A stretch of 9,112 nucleotides of DNA from Nevskiales bacterium (GTDB lineage Bacteria; Pseudomonadota; Gammaproteobacteria; Nevskiales; Nevskiaceae), in contig JAKEEJ010000098.1 of assembly GCA_022616655.1 (NCBI GenBank), forward strand, positions 1 to 9,112, written 5' to 3'. Under the pieces are notes generated by a model. It worked only from the letters and a program-made list of their open reading frames with translations, did no database searches and had not been told where the DNA came from. Of the stretch, positions 1 through 7,142 are shown piece after piece. Each line of letters opens with the position of its first letter. The stretch's first letter is position 1. The position numbers were made by a program, and so were the translations under genes.

Positions 1-1
1 A

Positions 2-838
2 GGTGTGCGCGCCTACGCCACGCCGAAAGGCACCGCCATTTTCCGTCTGCACGACCACACGCGGCGGCTGTTCAACTCCGCCAAGATTCTCGGCATGACG
101 ATGCCGTGGAACGAGGAGCAGCTCAACGCCGCGCAGCTCGAGGTGTTGCGCGCCAACGCGCTCAAGGAGGCGTATCTGCGGCCGATGGTGTTTTACGGCG
201 CGGAGGGCATGGGTCTGCGCGCCGAAGGTTTGAAAACGCACGTGATTGTGGCCGCCTGGAACTGGGGCACTTATCTGGGGGCCGGCAATCTGGAGAAGGG
301 CATCCGTGTCAAAACCAGTTCCTTCTCACGGCATTACGTGAACGCCGCGATGTGCCGCGCCAAGGCCAGCGCCAACTATCTCAATTCCTCCATGGCACTC
401 AACGAAGTGCTGCGCGAGGGTTACGACGAGGCCCTCATGCTCGATCCCGAGGGTTACCTCGCCGAAGGCAGCGCGGAGAACCTCTTTCTGGTGAGTGGCG
501 GTGCGTTGTACACGCCCGATCTTACGTCCGCGCTGGACGGCGTGACGCGGCGCACCGTGGTTCAGCTGGCGCGGGATCTGGGCCTGTCCGTCACGGAGCG
601 GCGCATCACCCGGGACGAGGCCTATATCGCCGACGAGTTTTTTCTCACGGGTACCGCCGCCGAGGTCATGCCGGTCCGCGAGATTGACGGCCGGGTGATC
701 GGCGCGGGCACGCGCGGGCCGGTCACGCAGAAACTGCAGCAGGCGTATCTCGATCTGGTCAAGGGCAAGAGCCGACAGTATCCGGAGTGGTTGACGCCGG
801 TGGCGGCGCCGGCTGCGGTGCGCACGACGGTCGCTTGA
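2..838 (+). CDS. ilvE: Branched-chain-amino-acid aminotransferase, 5' truncated by window edge
   Basis: PLP-dependent class IV aminotransferase that transfers the amino group between glutamate and the 2-oxo acids of leucine, isoleucine and valine, in the cytoplasm. The first visible codons read G-V-R-A-Y and align with the G-I-R-C-Y region near residue 39 of E. coli IlvE, so about 38 N-terminal residues lie outside the window; the GTG at 5 is an internal Val codon, not a start. Counting that Val as 1, the PLP-binding lysine is K120 in AKASANYLNS, the class IV signature EGSAENLFLV is at about 154-163, and FLTGTAAEVMPV is at 213-224. The end PEWLTPV resembles the usual C-terminus, followed by a short Ala/Val-rich tail. 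The stop TGA (836-838) overlaps the TTG start of hldE. An ilvE next to lipopolysaccharide genes is familiar from other gammaproteobacteria (for example Pseudomonas, ilvE-waaF). Identification is secure; D-amino-acid transaminase and aminodeoxychorismate lyase are related but fit less well. Confidence 0.95.
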   Translation, partial: GVRAYATPKGTAIFRLHDHTRRLFNSAKILGMTMPWNEEQLNAAQLEVLRANALKEAYLRPMVFYGAEGMGLRAEGLKTHVIVAAWNWGTYLGAGNLEKGIRVKTSSFSRHYVNAAMCRAKASANYLNSSMALNEVLREGYDEALMLDPEGYLAEGSAENLFLVSGGALYTPDLTSALDGVTRRTVVQLARDLGLSVTERRITRDEAYIADEFFLTGTAAEVMPVREIDGRVIGAGTRGPVTQKLQQAYLDLVKGKSRQYPEWLTPVAAPAAVRTTVA

Positions 839-2274
839 ACATCACCCTTCCCGATTTCGCCCGCGCGCGGCTGCTGGTCGCGGGCGATGTGATGCTGGAC
901 CGTTACTGGACCGGCCTGACGCAGCGCATTTCACCGGAGGCGCCGGTGCCGGTGGTGCGCATTCAGAAGAACGAATGGCGTCCCGGCGGCGCGGCCAACG
1001 TCGCGCTCAATGCTGCGACGTTGGGGGTCAAAACCCGGCTGCTGGGCGTGGTCGGCCGGGACGAACCCGCGCAGCTGTTGAGGGAAAGCTTGACGATGCA
1101 GAGGGTGGACCCGGCGTTCCTGGAGTCGCAGAACCGGCCCACCATCGCCAAACTGCGCGTGCTGAGCCGCCACCAGCAGTTGATCCGTCTGGACTTTGAA
1201 GAATCCCTGTCGGTCGCGGGTGCCTTTGACCGCGGGGTGCTGACGCAGCAGTTTCGGGCCGCGCTCGAAGAGGCGCAGGTCGTGATCCTGTCGGATTACG
1301 GCAAGGGCACCCTGACCGACGTCGCCGAACTGATTGCGCTGGCCCGTGCTGCAAAGAAACCGGTGTTGATTGACCCCAAAGGCAATGATTACCGAGCCTA
1401 TCGGGACGCCACGCTGCTGACGCCCAATCTGTCCGAATTCACGGCCGTGGTCGGACCGTGCGGAAATGACGAAGACATCGCCGCCAAGGGCGAACAATTA
1501 CGCGCCGAACTCGGACTGGACGCCCTGCTGGTCACGCGTGGGGAGCAGGGCATGACCCTGATCCGGCCGGGCCAGGCGCCGCTGCATCTGACCACGGAGG
1601 CACGCGAAGTGTTTGATGTGACCGGTGCCGGCGACACGGTCATCGCAGTGCTGGGGGCGTGTCTTGCGGCCGGTCAGGACCTCGCGCACGCGGCGCGGCT
1701 CGCCAACGTGGCCGCCGGCGTCGTGGTGGGCAAGCTCGGGACCGCCACGGTGTCGGTGCCTGAGCTGCAACGCGCCCTGCGCCACGGCCATTCGAACGAC
1801 GGTGACGTGCTGACCGAGGATCGGTTGCTGGAGCGGATCCAGGAAGCGCACGCGCACGGCGAGACGGTGGTGATGACCAACGGCTGTTTCGACGTGCTCC
1901 ACGCCGGCCATGTGCGCTATCTCGAAGCCGCGCGCAAACTGGGCGACCTGCTGGTCGTCGCAGTCAATGACGATGCTTCCGTGCGGCGCTTGAAGGGCAA
2001 AGACCGCCCGCTCAATCCGCTGGCCGACCGTCTGTGCCTGCTGGCGGCGCTCAAGAGCGTGGACGCGGTGGTGCCGTTCTCCGAGGACACGCCCGAACGC
2101 CTCATTGCTCACGTGGTGCCGGACGTCCTGGTGAAAGGCGGGGATTACACGCCCGAGCAGGTGGTGGGGCACGAGACCGTCACCCGGCACGGGGGACGCG
2201 TGGTCATCCTCGATTTTCACCCGGGATATTCCACCACCGCCATCCTCAAGCGCGCCCGCGCCCGGTCTTCCTGA
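835..2274 (+). CDS. hldE: Bifunctional D-glycero-beta-D-manno-heptose-7-phosphate kinase / heptose-1-phosphate adenylyltransferase
   Basis: Catalyses the kinase and adenylyltransferase steps in making ADP-heptose for the lipopolysaccharide inner core. With the TTG start at 835 it is 479 residues, against 477 in E. coli. I chose this start because the first residues (M)NITLPDFARA match E. coli MKVTLPEFERA; the only other in-frame start, GTG 787, would add 16 residues encoded inside ilvE. The N-terminal PfkB/ribokinase domain has PGGAAN at about 50-55 and the second signature DVTGAGDTV with catalytic Asp at about 267. The C-terminal nucleotidyltransferase domain begins near residue 330, with TNGCFDVLHAGH carrying the HxGH motif at about 356-359, then LKGKDRP and VLVKGGDY. 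The start overlaps the ilvE stop in a TTGA arrangement and no good Shine-Dalgarno precedes it, so translation is probably coupled to ilvE. Its stop is 3 bp from the stop of the convergent tolC. Confidence 0.96.
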   Translation: MNITLPDFARARLLVAGDVMLDRYWTGLTQRISPEAPVPVVRIQKNEWRPGGAANVALNAATLGVKTRLLGVVGRDEPAQLLRESLTMQRVDPAFLESQNRPTIAKLRVLSRHQQLIRLDFEESLSVAGAFDRGVLTQQFRAALEEAQVVILSDYGKGTLTDVAELIALARAAKKPVLIDPKGNDYRAYRDATLLTPNLSEFTAVVGPCGNDEDIAAKGEQLRAELGLDALLVTRGEQGMTLIRPGQAPLHLTTEAREVFDVTGAGDTVIAVLGACLAAGQDLAHAARLANVAAGVVVGKLGTATVSVPELQRALRHGHSNDGDVLTEDRLLERIQEAHAHGETVVMTNGCFDVLHAGHVRYLEAARKLGDLLVVAVNDDASVRRLKGKDRPLNPLADRLCLLAALKSVDAVVPFSEDTPERLIAHVVPDVLVKGGDYTPEQVVGHETVTRHGGRVVILDFHPGYSTTAILKRARARSS

Positions 2275-2277
2275 GGC

Positions 2278-3627
2278 TCAGCCGGGAGCCGCTGGACCGG
2301 ACGTGTTCTGCAGGAGCCGGTCTATTTCGTCGAGGTCGCGGGATTCGAGCTGGCCGACGGCGTTCTTGAGCCGCAGCACGTTGAGCAGGTAGTCGTAGCG
2401 CGCACGCGCATGATCGCGCTGGGCGCTGTAGAGCTCGCGTTGTGCGTCGAGCACGTCCACCCCCGTGCGGGTACCGACCTCCAGTCCCACTTCCGCCGCT
2501 TCCAGCGCGGTGCTCAGGGACACCACCGCCTGCCGCCGCGCAGCGACGCGCGACACGCCGGCAATGATGCCCTGGTAGGCGTCGCGCGTGCGACGTTCCA
2601 CCTGGCGGCGCACGCCTTCCAGTTCGGCCAGGCGCTGTTCGTGCACGCTGCGCGCCGCGCGCACGTTGGCCTGGGTGGTGCCGCCGGCAAAGAGCGGCAC
2701 GCTCAGTTCCAGCGACAGCTGACTCTGCTCGTATTCCCCGGCGGTAAACCCCGAACTTTCGCCGACGGTTTGCTCACCGACCAGGCTGAGTGTCGGATAA
2801 TGTCCTGCCGCGTTGATGCGAACGTCGCGGCGCGCAAGGTCGGCCTGAATCTGGGCCGCCAGAATATCCAGACTGCTTTCAGCGGCGATTTTCAGCCATT
2901 CGTTGACGTTTTCAGGATTCGGACCCTGCAAGGGAATCTCGTCCTGGAGCGGTTGAATGCGTACCTCGGCCGGGCCGGTGATTTCCGCCAGCGCCTCCCG
3001 GGCGCTGGCCAACGCCTGCTCGGCTTCAATCATCAAGGCCACCGTCAGGTCGTAGCGGGCCTGGGCTTCCTGCACGTCGGTGATGGCGGACAGGCCCACT
3101 TCGAAGCGTTTTTTGGCCAGTTCCAGCTGCCGTTCCACAGCCTGGTTCTCGGCGTTGGCAAAGCGCAGATTGTCGGCCGCCGCCAGAACATTGAAATAAG
3201 CCTCGGTCACGCGCAGCACCAGATTCTGCTGCGCGGAGCGGTAGCTGGCTTCACCCGCCGCGGCCAGATCGCCCCCCTTGCGCCAGCGGTTCCACAGGTC
3301 TTTGTTGAACAGGACCTGGCTCAGAACCAGACTGGCGTTGTAAGGCTCGGAGGAGGAGCGGGTGGTGATGCCGGCGCCGGTTCCGGCCGCAGGCGTGAGG
3401 GTGTCGCGTTGGGTGCTGGCAGACCCGACACCGCTGAGTTGTGGCAGCAGCGCACCGCCGGATTGTCCCGGCGCCTCGCGGGCGGCCGCCCGCGCCTGCT
3501 CGGCCGCCCGGAGCTGGGTGTCGTTCTGCACGGCCAGGTCATAGATCCGTAGCAACTCATTGGCCGGGACCGGGCCCGGCAGCAGCAGCGCCGCGCAAAT
3601 GCAGACGGGGAAAAAGCGAATTCTCAT
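2278..3627 (-). CDS. tolC: TolC family outer membrane efflux protein
   Basis: Outer-membrane channel-tunnel subunit that works as a trimer with inner-membrane pumps (RND, ABC or MFS) and periplasmic adaptors for type I secretion and drug efflux. From ATG 3627 it is 449 residues. A signal peptide MRIRFFPVCICAALLLPGPVPA is followed by predicted cleavage before N23. The two TolC structural repeats are clear: the first carries VGLSAITDVQEAQARYD at about 177-193, the second VGTRTGVDVLDAQ at about 384-396. D391 and D394 correspond to the periplasmic-entrance aspartates D371 and D374 of E. coli TolC, and R387 and D184 to the gate pair R367 and D153; the position of gate Tyr362 is Leu382. The protein stops soon after the last helix (VGQLESRDLDEIDRLLQ) and lacks most of the long E. 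coli C-terminal tail. The open frame continues upstream of the start to 5373, but that part is antisense to ribD and ribE. A weak GGAT lies 4 nt before the ATG. Confidence 0.93.
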   Translation of the reverse strand: MRIRFFPVCICAALLLPGPVPANELLRIYDLAVQNDTQLRAAEQARAAAREAPGQSGGALLPQLSGVGSASTQRDTLTPAAGTGAGITTRSSSEPYNASLVLSQVLFNKDLWNRWRKGGDLAAAGEASYRSAQQNLVLRVTEAYFNVLAAADNLRFANAENQAVERQLELAKKRFEVGLSAITDVQEAQARYDLTVALMIEAEQALASAREALAEITGPAEVRIQPLQDEIPLQGPNPENVNEWLKIAAESSLDILAAQIQADLARRDVRINAAGHYPTLSLVGEQTVGESSGFTAGEYEQSQLSLELSVPLFAGGTTQANVRAARSVHEQRLAELEGVRRQVERRTRDAYQGIIAGVSRVAARRQAVVSLSTALEAAEVGLEVGTRTGVDVLDAQRELYSAQRDHARARYDYLLNVLRLKNAVGQLESRDLDEIDRLLQNTSGPAAPG

Positions 3628-3717
3628 CAGGATCCGGCGAACAATTTCGGCGCGGAGTTTAACACGCGAGGCGGCTGCAACCCGGAGTAGAATCGCTCGT
3701 CCATCCGGTTCTGATCC
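3628..3717. promoter_or_regulatory. Divergent tolC/ribD intergenic region with candidate promoters
   Basis: This 90-bp gap is the only place upstream of either tolC or ribD where promoters could sit without lying inside the other gene. Toward ribD there is a TAGAAT hexamer at 3688-3693, which would put the transcript start close to 3700 and leave a leader of fewer than 20 nt before ATG 3718. Toward tolC, the minus strand reads TGTTAAACT at 3664-3656, a fair extended -10 box, predicting a start near 3649 and a leader of roughly 20 nt. Neither has a convincing -35 element at 17 bp. The gap is too short for an FMN riboswitch and none is visible. The placement is inference; only the hexamers are seen. 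Confidence 0.4.
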
Positions 3718-4872
3718 ATGTCCCGACGTTCCGATTCCCGGTCGCCAGACCCCGCTGCGTTCATGGCGCGCGCCTTGCGGCTGGCGGAGCGGGGCTGTGG
3801 CACCACCCATCCGAATCCGCGCGTCGGCTGTGTCATCGTCAAGGCGGGTGAAGTGGTGGGGGAAGGGTTCCACGAACGCGCCGGTGGGCCGCACGCGGAA
3901 GCGGTGGCCTTGCAGCATGCAGGCGACCGGGCGCAAGGTGCCGAGGCTTATCTCACGCTGGAACCCTGCTGTCATCACGGCCGCACGCCGCCGTGCGCCG
4001 AGGCGCTGATCCGGGCCGGCGTGAAGCGGGTGGTGGCGGCCATGGAAGACCCGAATCCAAAGGTCGCCGGTCAGGGGCTCGAGGCGCTGCGCCAGGCCGG
4101 GATCGAGGTGGAGCTCGGTTTGATGGCGGTGGAAGCGGCGCAACTGAACCGCGGCTTTGTCTCGCGCATGACGCGCGGCCGGCCCTGGGTCACGCTCAAG
4201 CTGGCCATGTCCCTGGACGGACGCACCGCGATGGCCGGTGGCGAAAGCCGCTGGATCACCGGAGAGGAAGCCCGCGCGGACGTGCACCGCTTGCGCGCCG
4301 AAGCCGGTGCGGTGCTCACCAGCGTGAACACCGTACTGGCCGACAATCCCGAATTGTCTGTCCGTCTCCCGTCCCCCGTCTTTCGTCCCCCGTCTCCCGA
4401 CTCCGGACCCCCGTCTTGTCGTCAGCCCGACCGCATCGTGCTGGATACTCAGCTGCGCGCCTCCGCTACCGCCAGGGTTTGGGCGGCCGGCGCGCGGCGC
4501 ATGGCCATCGCCGTGCGCCCCCCTGCCGATCGCATGGAGGGGTTGCGTAAACAGGGGGTCGAAGTGGTGCTGGTGGAGACGACTCCGGAACATCGCGTGG
4601 ACCTGATGGCGGCGTTGGATGCCCTGGGCCGATTGGAAATCAACGAAGTGCTGGTGGAATGCGGACCCACCCTGGCGGGTGCGTTGCTGCACGCGGGCCG
4701 GGTGGATGAGCTGGTCGTTTACGCGGCTCCCAGCCTGCTGGGGCACGAAGCCCGTGCCCTGGCGTATTTGCCGGGGCTGGATTCTCTCGACCGGCGTCTG
4801 CGCCTGCGTTTTGTGGACGTGAGACCGGTCGGCGCCGATCTGCGTTTGATTCTGCGACCGGACTCTCCGTAG
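3718..4872 (+). CDS. ribD: Bifunctional diaminohydroxyphosphoribosylaminopyrimidine deaminase / 5-amino-6-(5-phosphoribosylamino)uracil reductase
   Basis: Carries out steps two and three of riboflavin synthesis: deamination of the pyrimidine product of GTP cyclohydrolase II, then NADPH-dependent reduction of the ribosyl chain. It is 384 residues, against 367 in E. coli. The N-terminal cytidine-deaminase-like domain has the zinc ligands H59 (in HAEAVAL), C84 and C93 (in PCCHHGRTPPC), with E61 as catalytic glutamate. The reductase domain starts near residue 156 (PWVTLKLAMSLDGRTA) and includes VECGPTLAGALL at 313-324. ATG 3718 gives about 10 more leading residues than E. coli; the internal ATG at 3763 (MARALRLAERG) matches the conserved core and is the alternative start. 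Neither has a clear Shine-Dalgarno. Residues about 216-233 are a Pro/Ser-rich segment encoded by a 7-bp repeat array in a loop of variable length between reductase blocks. ribE begins 3 nt after the stop. Confidence 0.95.
   Translation: MSRRSDSRSPDPAAFMARALRLAERGCGTTHPNPRVGCVIVKAGEVVGEGFHERAGGPHAEAVALQHAGDRAQGAEAYLTLEPCCHHGRTPPCAEALIRAGVKRVVAAMEDPNPKVAGQGLEALRQAGIEVELGLMAVEAAQLNRGFVSRMTRGRPWVTLKLAMSLDGRTAMAGGESRWITGEEARADVHRLRAEAGAVLTSVNTVLADNPELSVRLPSPVFRPPSPDSGPPSCRQPDRIVLDTQLRASATARVWAAGARRMAIAVRPPADRMEGLRKQGVEVVLVETTPEHRVDLMAALDALGRLEINEVLVECGPTLAGALLHAGRVDELVVYAAPSLLGHEARALAYLPGLDSLDRRLRLRFVDVRPVGADLRLILRPDSP
4362..4417. repeat. Degenerate 7-bp tandem repeat array inside ribD (consensus CCGTCTC)
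   Basis: Read from 4362, the sequence divides cleanly into eight consecutive 7-bp units: CCGTCTC, CCGTCCC, CCGTCTT, TCGTCCC, CCGTCTC, CCGACTC, CGGACCC and CCGTCTT. The 11-mer GTCCCCCGTCT occurs twice, 14 bp apart (4371 and 4385), which supports the 7-bp period. It is translated in the ribD frame as a Pro/Ser-rich stretch (PSPVFRPPSPDSGPPSC and flanks) between the conserved LADNPELSVRL and DRIVLDTQLR blocks. The same unit, inverted, is present at the end of nusB. Confidence 0.8.
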
Positions 4873-4875
4873 AAC

Positions 4876-5469
4876 ATGTTCACCGGCATCGTTGAGGCTC
4901 TGGGTCGGATCACCGCCATCGAAAAATGCGGCGGCGACCGGCGGCTGACCGTCAGCGCCGGCCGCGGGATGCGCGGCCTGCGGCATGGCGACAGCGTGGC
5001 GGTGAACGGCATCTGTCTGACGGTCGCCGCTGTCCGCAGGCAGGGTTTTGTTGCCGACGTCTCGGTGGAAACCCTGGAGTGCACCACCGCCGGACACTGG
5101 CGTGTCGGCAGCCGGCTCAACCTGGAGAAAGCGCTCACTGCCGGCAAACGGATGGGCGGCCATTGGGTGTCCGGTCACGTGGACGGCGTGGCGGTTCTGC
5201 AGGCCCGGCGCGACGAGAGCCGCAGCCGGCGGCTGCGGTTCTCGCTGCCCCGGCCCCTGGCCCGGTACCTGGTCCGCAAGGGTTCGGTCTGTCTTGATGG
5301 CGTCAGCCTGACCGTGAATGACGCCGCCGGCACCCGGTTTGGCGTTAACATCGTCCCTTACACGCTCCGGCATACCACGCTGGGGCGGTTGAACCCCGGC
5401 GATGGCGTCAACCTTGAGGTGGACGTGATCGCCCGCTACCTGGAGCGGCTTCGTACCAAATCACCATGA
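4876..5469 (+). CDS. ribE: Riboflavin synthase, alpha subunit
   Basis: Dismutates two molecules of 6,7-dimethyl-8-ribityllumazine into riboflavin and the pyrimidinedione that LumH recycles (homotrimer, cytoplasm). The product is 197 residues, against 213 in E. coli. It has the invariant N-terminus MFTGIVEALG and two lumazine-binding barrel repeats: repeat one with NGICLTV at 44-50, repeat two with GHWVSGHVDGV at 95-105 and DGVSLTVND at 141-149. The C-terminal VNLEVDVIARYLERL helix mediates trimer contacts in the family. Because ribH is also present, this is the synthase and not a fluorescent lumazine-protein homologue. It starts 3 nt after the ribD stop without a recognisable Shine-Dalgarno, and its stop TGA overlaps the next ATG (ATGA, 5466-5469), so coupled translation from ribD through ribBA is likely. 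The symbol ribC is used in some species. Confidence 0.95.
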   Translation: MFTGIVEALGRITAIEKCGGDRRLTVSAGRGMRGLRHGDSVAVNGICLTVAAVRRQGFVADVSVETLECTTAGHWRVGSRLNLEKALTAGKRMGGHWVSGHVDGVAVLQARRDESRSRRLRFSLPRPLARYLVRKGSVCLDGVSLTVNDAAGTRFGVNIVPYTLRHTTLGRLNPGDGVNLEVDVIARYLERLRTKSP

Positions 5470-6608
5470 GCAAAGTAGCGTCATTGGACTCCGCCCGCCG
5501 CGGGCTCGATTCGATCCCCGACATCATCGGCGCCCTCCAGGCGGGCGGGATGGTGATTCTGATGGACGATGAGCGCCGCGAAAACGAAGGCGACCTGATC
5601 ATGGCGGCGGAAAAGGTCACGCCGGAGGCCGTTGCGTTTTTCGTGCGTCATACCAGCGGCATCATCTGCATGCCAATGATGCGCGAAGACCTGGACCGCC
5701 TGCGCCTGCCGCAGATGGTGCCCGACAACACCGAAATGCATCGCACGGCGTTCACCATTTCGGTGGACTGCAAACACGGCACGACCACCGGCATCTCCGC
5801 CCACGATCGCGCCCAGACGGTCCGGGCCCTGGCCGATTCCCGCTCCCGGCCCGAAGATTTTGCGAGGCCGGGCCACATTTTCCCGCTGCGCTGCGCCGAA
5901 GGCGGCGTACTGACCCGGGCCGGTCATACCGAGGCCTCGGTGGATCTGGCGCGACTGGCGGGCCTGCCGCCGGCCGCCATCATCTGCGAGATCGTCAACG
6001 ACGACGGTACGATGAAACGTGGGCCCGGACTGGTGGCGTTTGCGCGCGAGCACGGGCTCCGGATCGGCACCATCGAGGACCTGATCCGCCACCGGTTTTC
6101 CACCGAGCACAGCGTCGAGCGCATCGCCGACCAGACGGTGCAGACCGAGTTCGGGGCGTTCCGGCTGGTGGTATACGAAGACCGTATCGAAAAAACCGTG
6201 CACCTGGCCCTGGTGCGCGGCACCCTTGAGGCGCAGAACCCCGCGCTGGTCCGTGTTCACATCCGCAACACCCTGCAGGACGTGCTGGGCGTTCGGCACG
6301 AACAGTTCGGCTGGCCGCTGCGCCGCGCGCTGGCGCGCGTGGCCGAGGAAAGCAGCGGCGTGGTGCTGTTGTTGCGCAAACCGGAATCCTCGCAGGCGCT
6401 GGTGCAGCAGATTGTCGGCCTGAGCCAACCGCCCGTCGAAGATCACGCCAGCCAGGACGATCGCCAGGTCTTGCGCACCTACGGCATCGGCGCCCAGATT
6501 CTGTCCGATCTGGGGGTGCGAAAAATGCGCGTGCTGTCGGCGCCCAAGCGCATGCACGCCATCTCCGGGTTCGGGCTGGAAGTTGTCGAATACGTGCCCT
6601 GTGATTGA
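5466..6608 (+). CDS. ribBA: 3,4-dihydroxy-2-butanone-4-phosphate synthase with degenerate GTP cyclohydrolase II-like domain (RibBA/RibBX type)
   Basis: The N-terminal domain (about 15-210) is a complete RibB enzyme that converts ribulose 5-phosphate to dihydroxybutanone phosphate plus formate, the four-carbon precursor of riboflavin. The metal and active-site motif RRENEGD is at 37-43, with H154 (RAGHTEAS) and E175 (ICEIVNDDG) as the other ligand and acid positions. The C-terminal part (about 211-380) is recognisably GTP cyclohydrolase II-like, with LVRVH at 262-266 and GIGAQILSDLGVRKMRVL at 340-357. However, the zinc motif is gone: the three cysteines of the family signature are replaced by N268, E279 and F281, and the arginine/glycine-rich active-site loop is replaced by LLLRKPESS (301-309). 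It is therefore expected to lack RibA activity. Fusions of this kind, called RibBX, are known to be common in Proteobacteria, with no assigned role for the second domain. The start overlaps the ribE stop by 4 nt. Confidence 0.93.
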   Translation: MSKVASLDSARRGLDSIPDIIGALQAGGMVILMDDERRENEGDLIMAAEKVTPEAVAFFVRHTSGIICMPMMREDLDRLRLPQMVPDNTEMHRTAFTISVDCKHGTTTGISAHDRAQTVRALADSRSRPEDFARPGHIFPLRCAEGGVLTRAGHTEASVDLARLAGLPPAAIICEIVNDDGTMKRGPGLVAFAREHGLRIGTIEDLIRHRFSTEHSVERIADQTVQTEFGAFRLVVYEDRIEKTVHLALVRGTLEAQNPALVRVHIRNTLQDVLGVRHEQFGWPLRRALARVAEESSGVVLLLRKPESSQALVQQIVGLSQPPVEDHASQDDRQVLRTYGIGAQILSDLGVRKMRVLSAPKRMHAISGFGLEVVEYVPCD

Positions 6609-6653
6609 GCGTATGCGTGCAGGTTGGCAGCGCTCAGGACCCCGGACGTGTCC

Positions 6654-7142
6654 ATGAAAAAGACCGGCTACCGGCCGCCGCACGTGGCAAAGGACGGCGC
6701 GTTCCGCACCGTGCGCATCGCCATTGTCGCCACGCGCTGGAACCACGGAATTGTGGACGCGCTGGTGGCGGGTGCGCGGCGTTGCCTGCGCGACGCGGGT
6801 GTGCCGGACCGTCGGGTGGACGAGTTCCGCGCGCCCGGTGCCTTTGAAATCCCGCTCGTGCTGGAGTGGCTGGCCCGGCGGGGACGCCACGACGGTCTGG
6901 TGGCGCTGGGCGCCGTGATCCGCGGCGACACGCCGCATTTTGAATACGTGGCCGGCGGATGCGTCCGCGGCGTACAGGAGGTGGTGCTGCGCCACGCCGT
7001 GCCCCTGGGATTCGGCGTGCTGACGGTGAACACCGCGGCACAGGCCGCGGCCCGGGCGGGGACGCGCGACAACAAAGGGTACGAGGCCGCCGCCACCGTG
7101 CTCGAAATGATCCAACTGCGCCGGCAGCTCGATGAAGTCTGA
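6654..7142 (+). CDS. ribH: 6,7-dimethyl-8-ribityllumazine synthase
   Basis: Condenses the pyrimidine produced through RibD with the dihydroxybutanone phosphate made by RibB, giving the lumazine that RibE uses. Family members assemble as pentamers or 60-mer capsids. From ATG 6654 the protein is 162 residues, against 156 in E. coli. Substrate-site features visible are W29 in ATRWNHGIVDAL (stacking aromatic position), PGAFEIP at 61-67, GAVIRGDTPHFEYVAGG at 85-101 with catalytic H95, FGVLTVN at 120-126 and RAGTRDNKGYEAA. A TTG at 6624 could add 10 residues in the same frame; I prefer ATG 6654 because the extra residues resemble nothing in the family. Forty-five nt separate it from ribBA, the largest gap within the rib genes, and contain no clear Shine-Dalgarno or terminator. 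Its last 11 nt overlap the start of nusB. Confidence 0.94.
   Translation: MKKTGYRPPHVAKDGAFRTVRIAIVATRWNHGIVDALVAGARRCLRDAGVPDRRVDEFRAPGAFEIPLVLEWLARRGRHDGLVALGAVIRGDTPHFEYVAGGCVRGVQEVVLRHAVPLGFGVLTVNTAAQAAARAGTRDNKGYEAAATVLEMIQLRRQLDEV

Noticed and set aside
2275..2290. Small hairpin GGCTC/GAGCC just after the hldE stop as a terminator
   Set aside because: Only a 5-bp stem, no U-tract, and it lies inside the tolC coding sequence.
2410..3552. Plus-strand open frame of 380 residues opposite tolC
   Set aside because: No recognisable motif and biased composition, while the minus strand encodes an unmistakable TolC.
3628..5373. Minus-strand open frame continuing upstream of tolC, giving an apparent 1031-residue protein
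   Set aside because: It is antisense to ribD and ribE, His/Gln/Arg-rich without family similarity, and the TolC signal peptide begins cleanly at ATG 3627.
6609..6653. Promoter or regulatory element in the ribBA-ribH gap
   Set aside because: I found no convincing -10/-35 pair, hairpin or other element in these 45 nt.
6624..6653. TTG 6624 as the ribH start
   Set aside because: The 10 extra residues have no family counterpart and no Shine-Dalgarno supports it; ATG 6654 gives the usual length.
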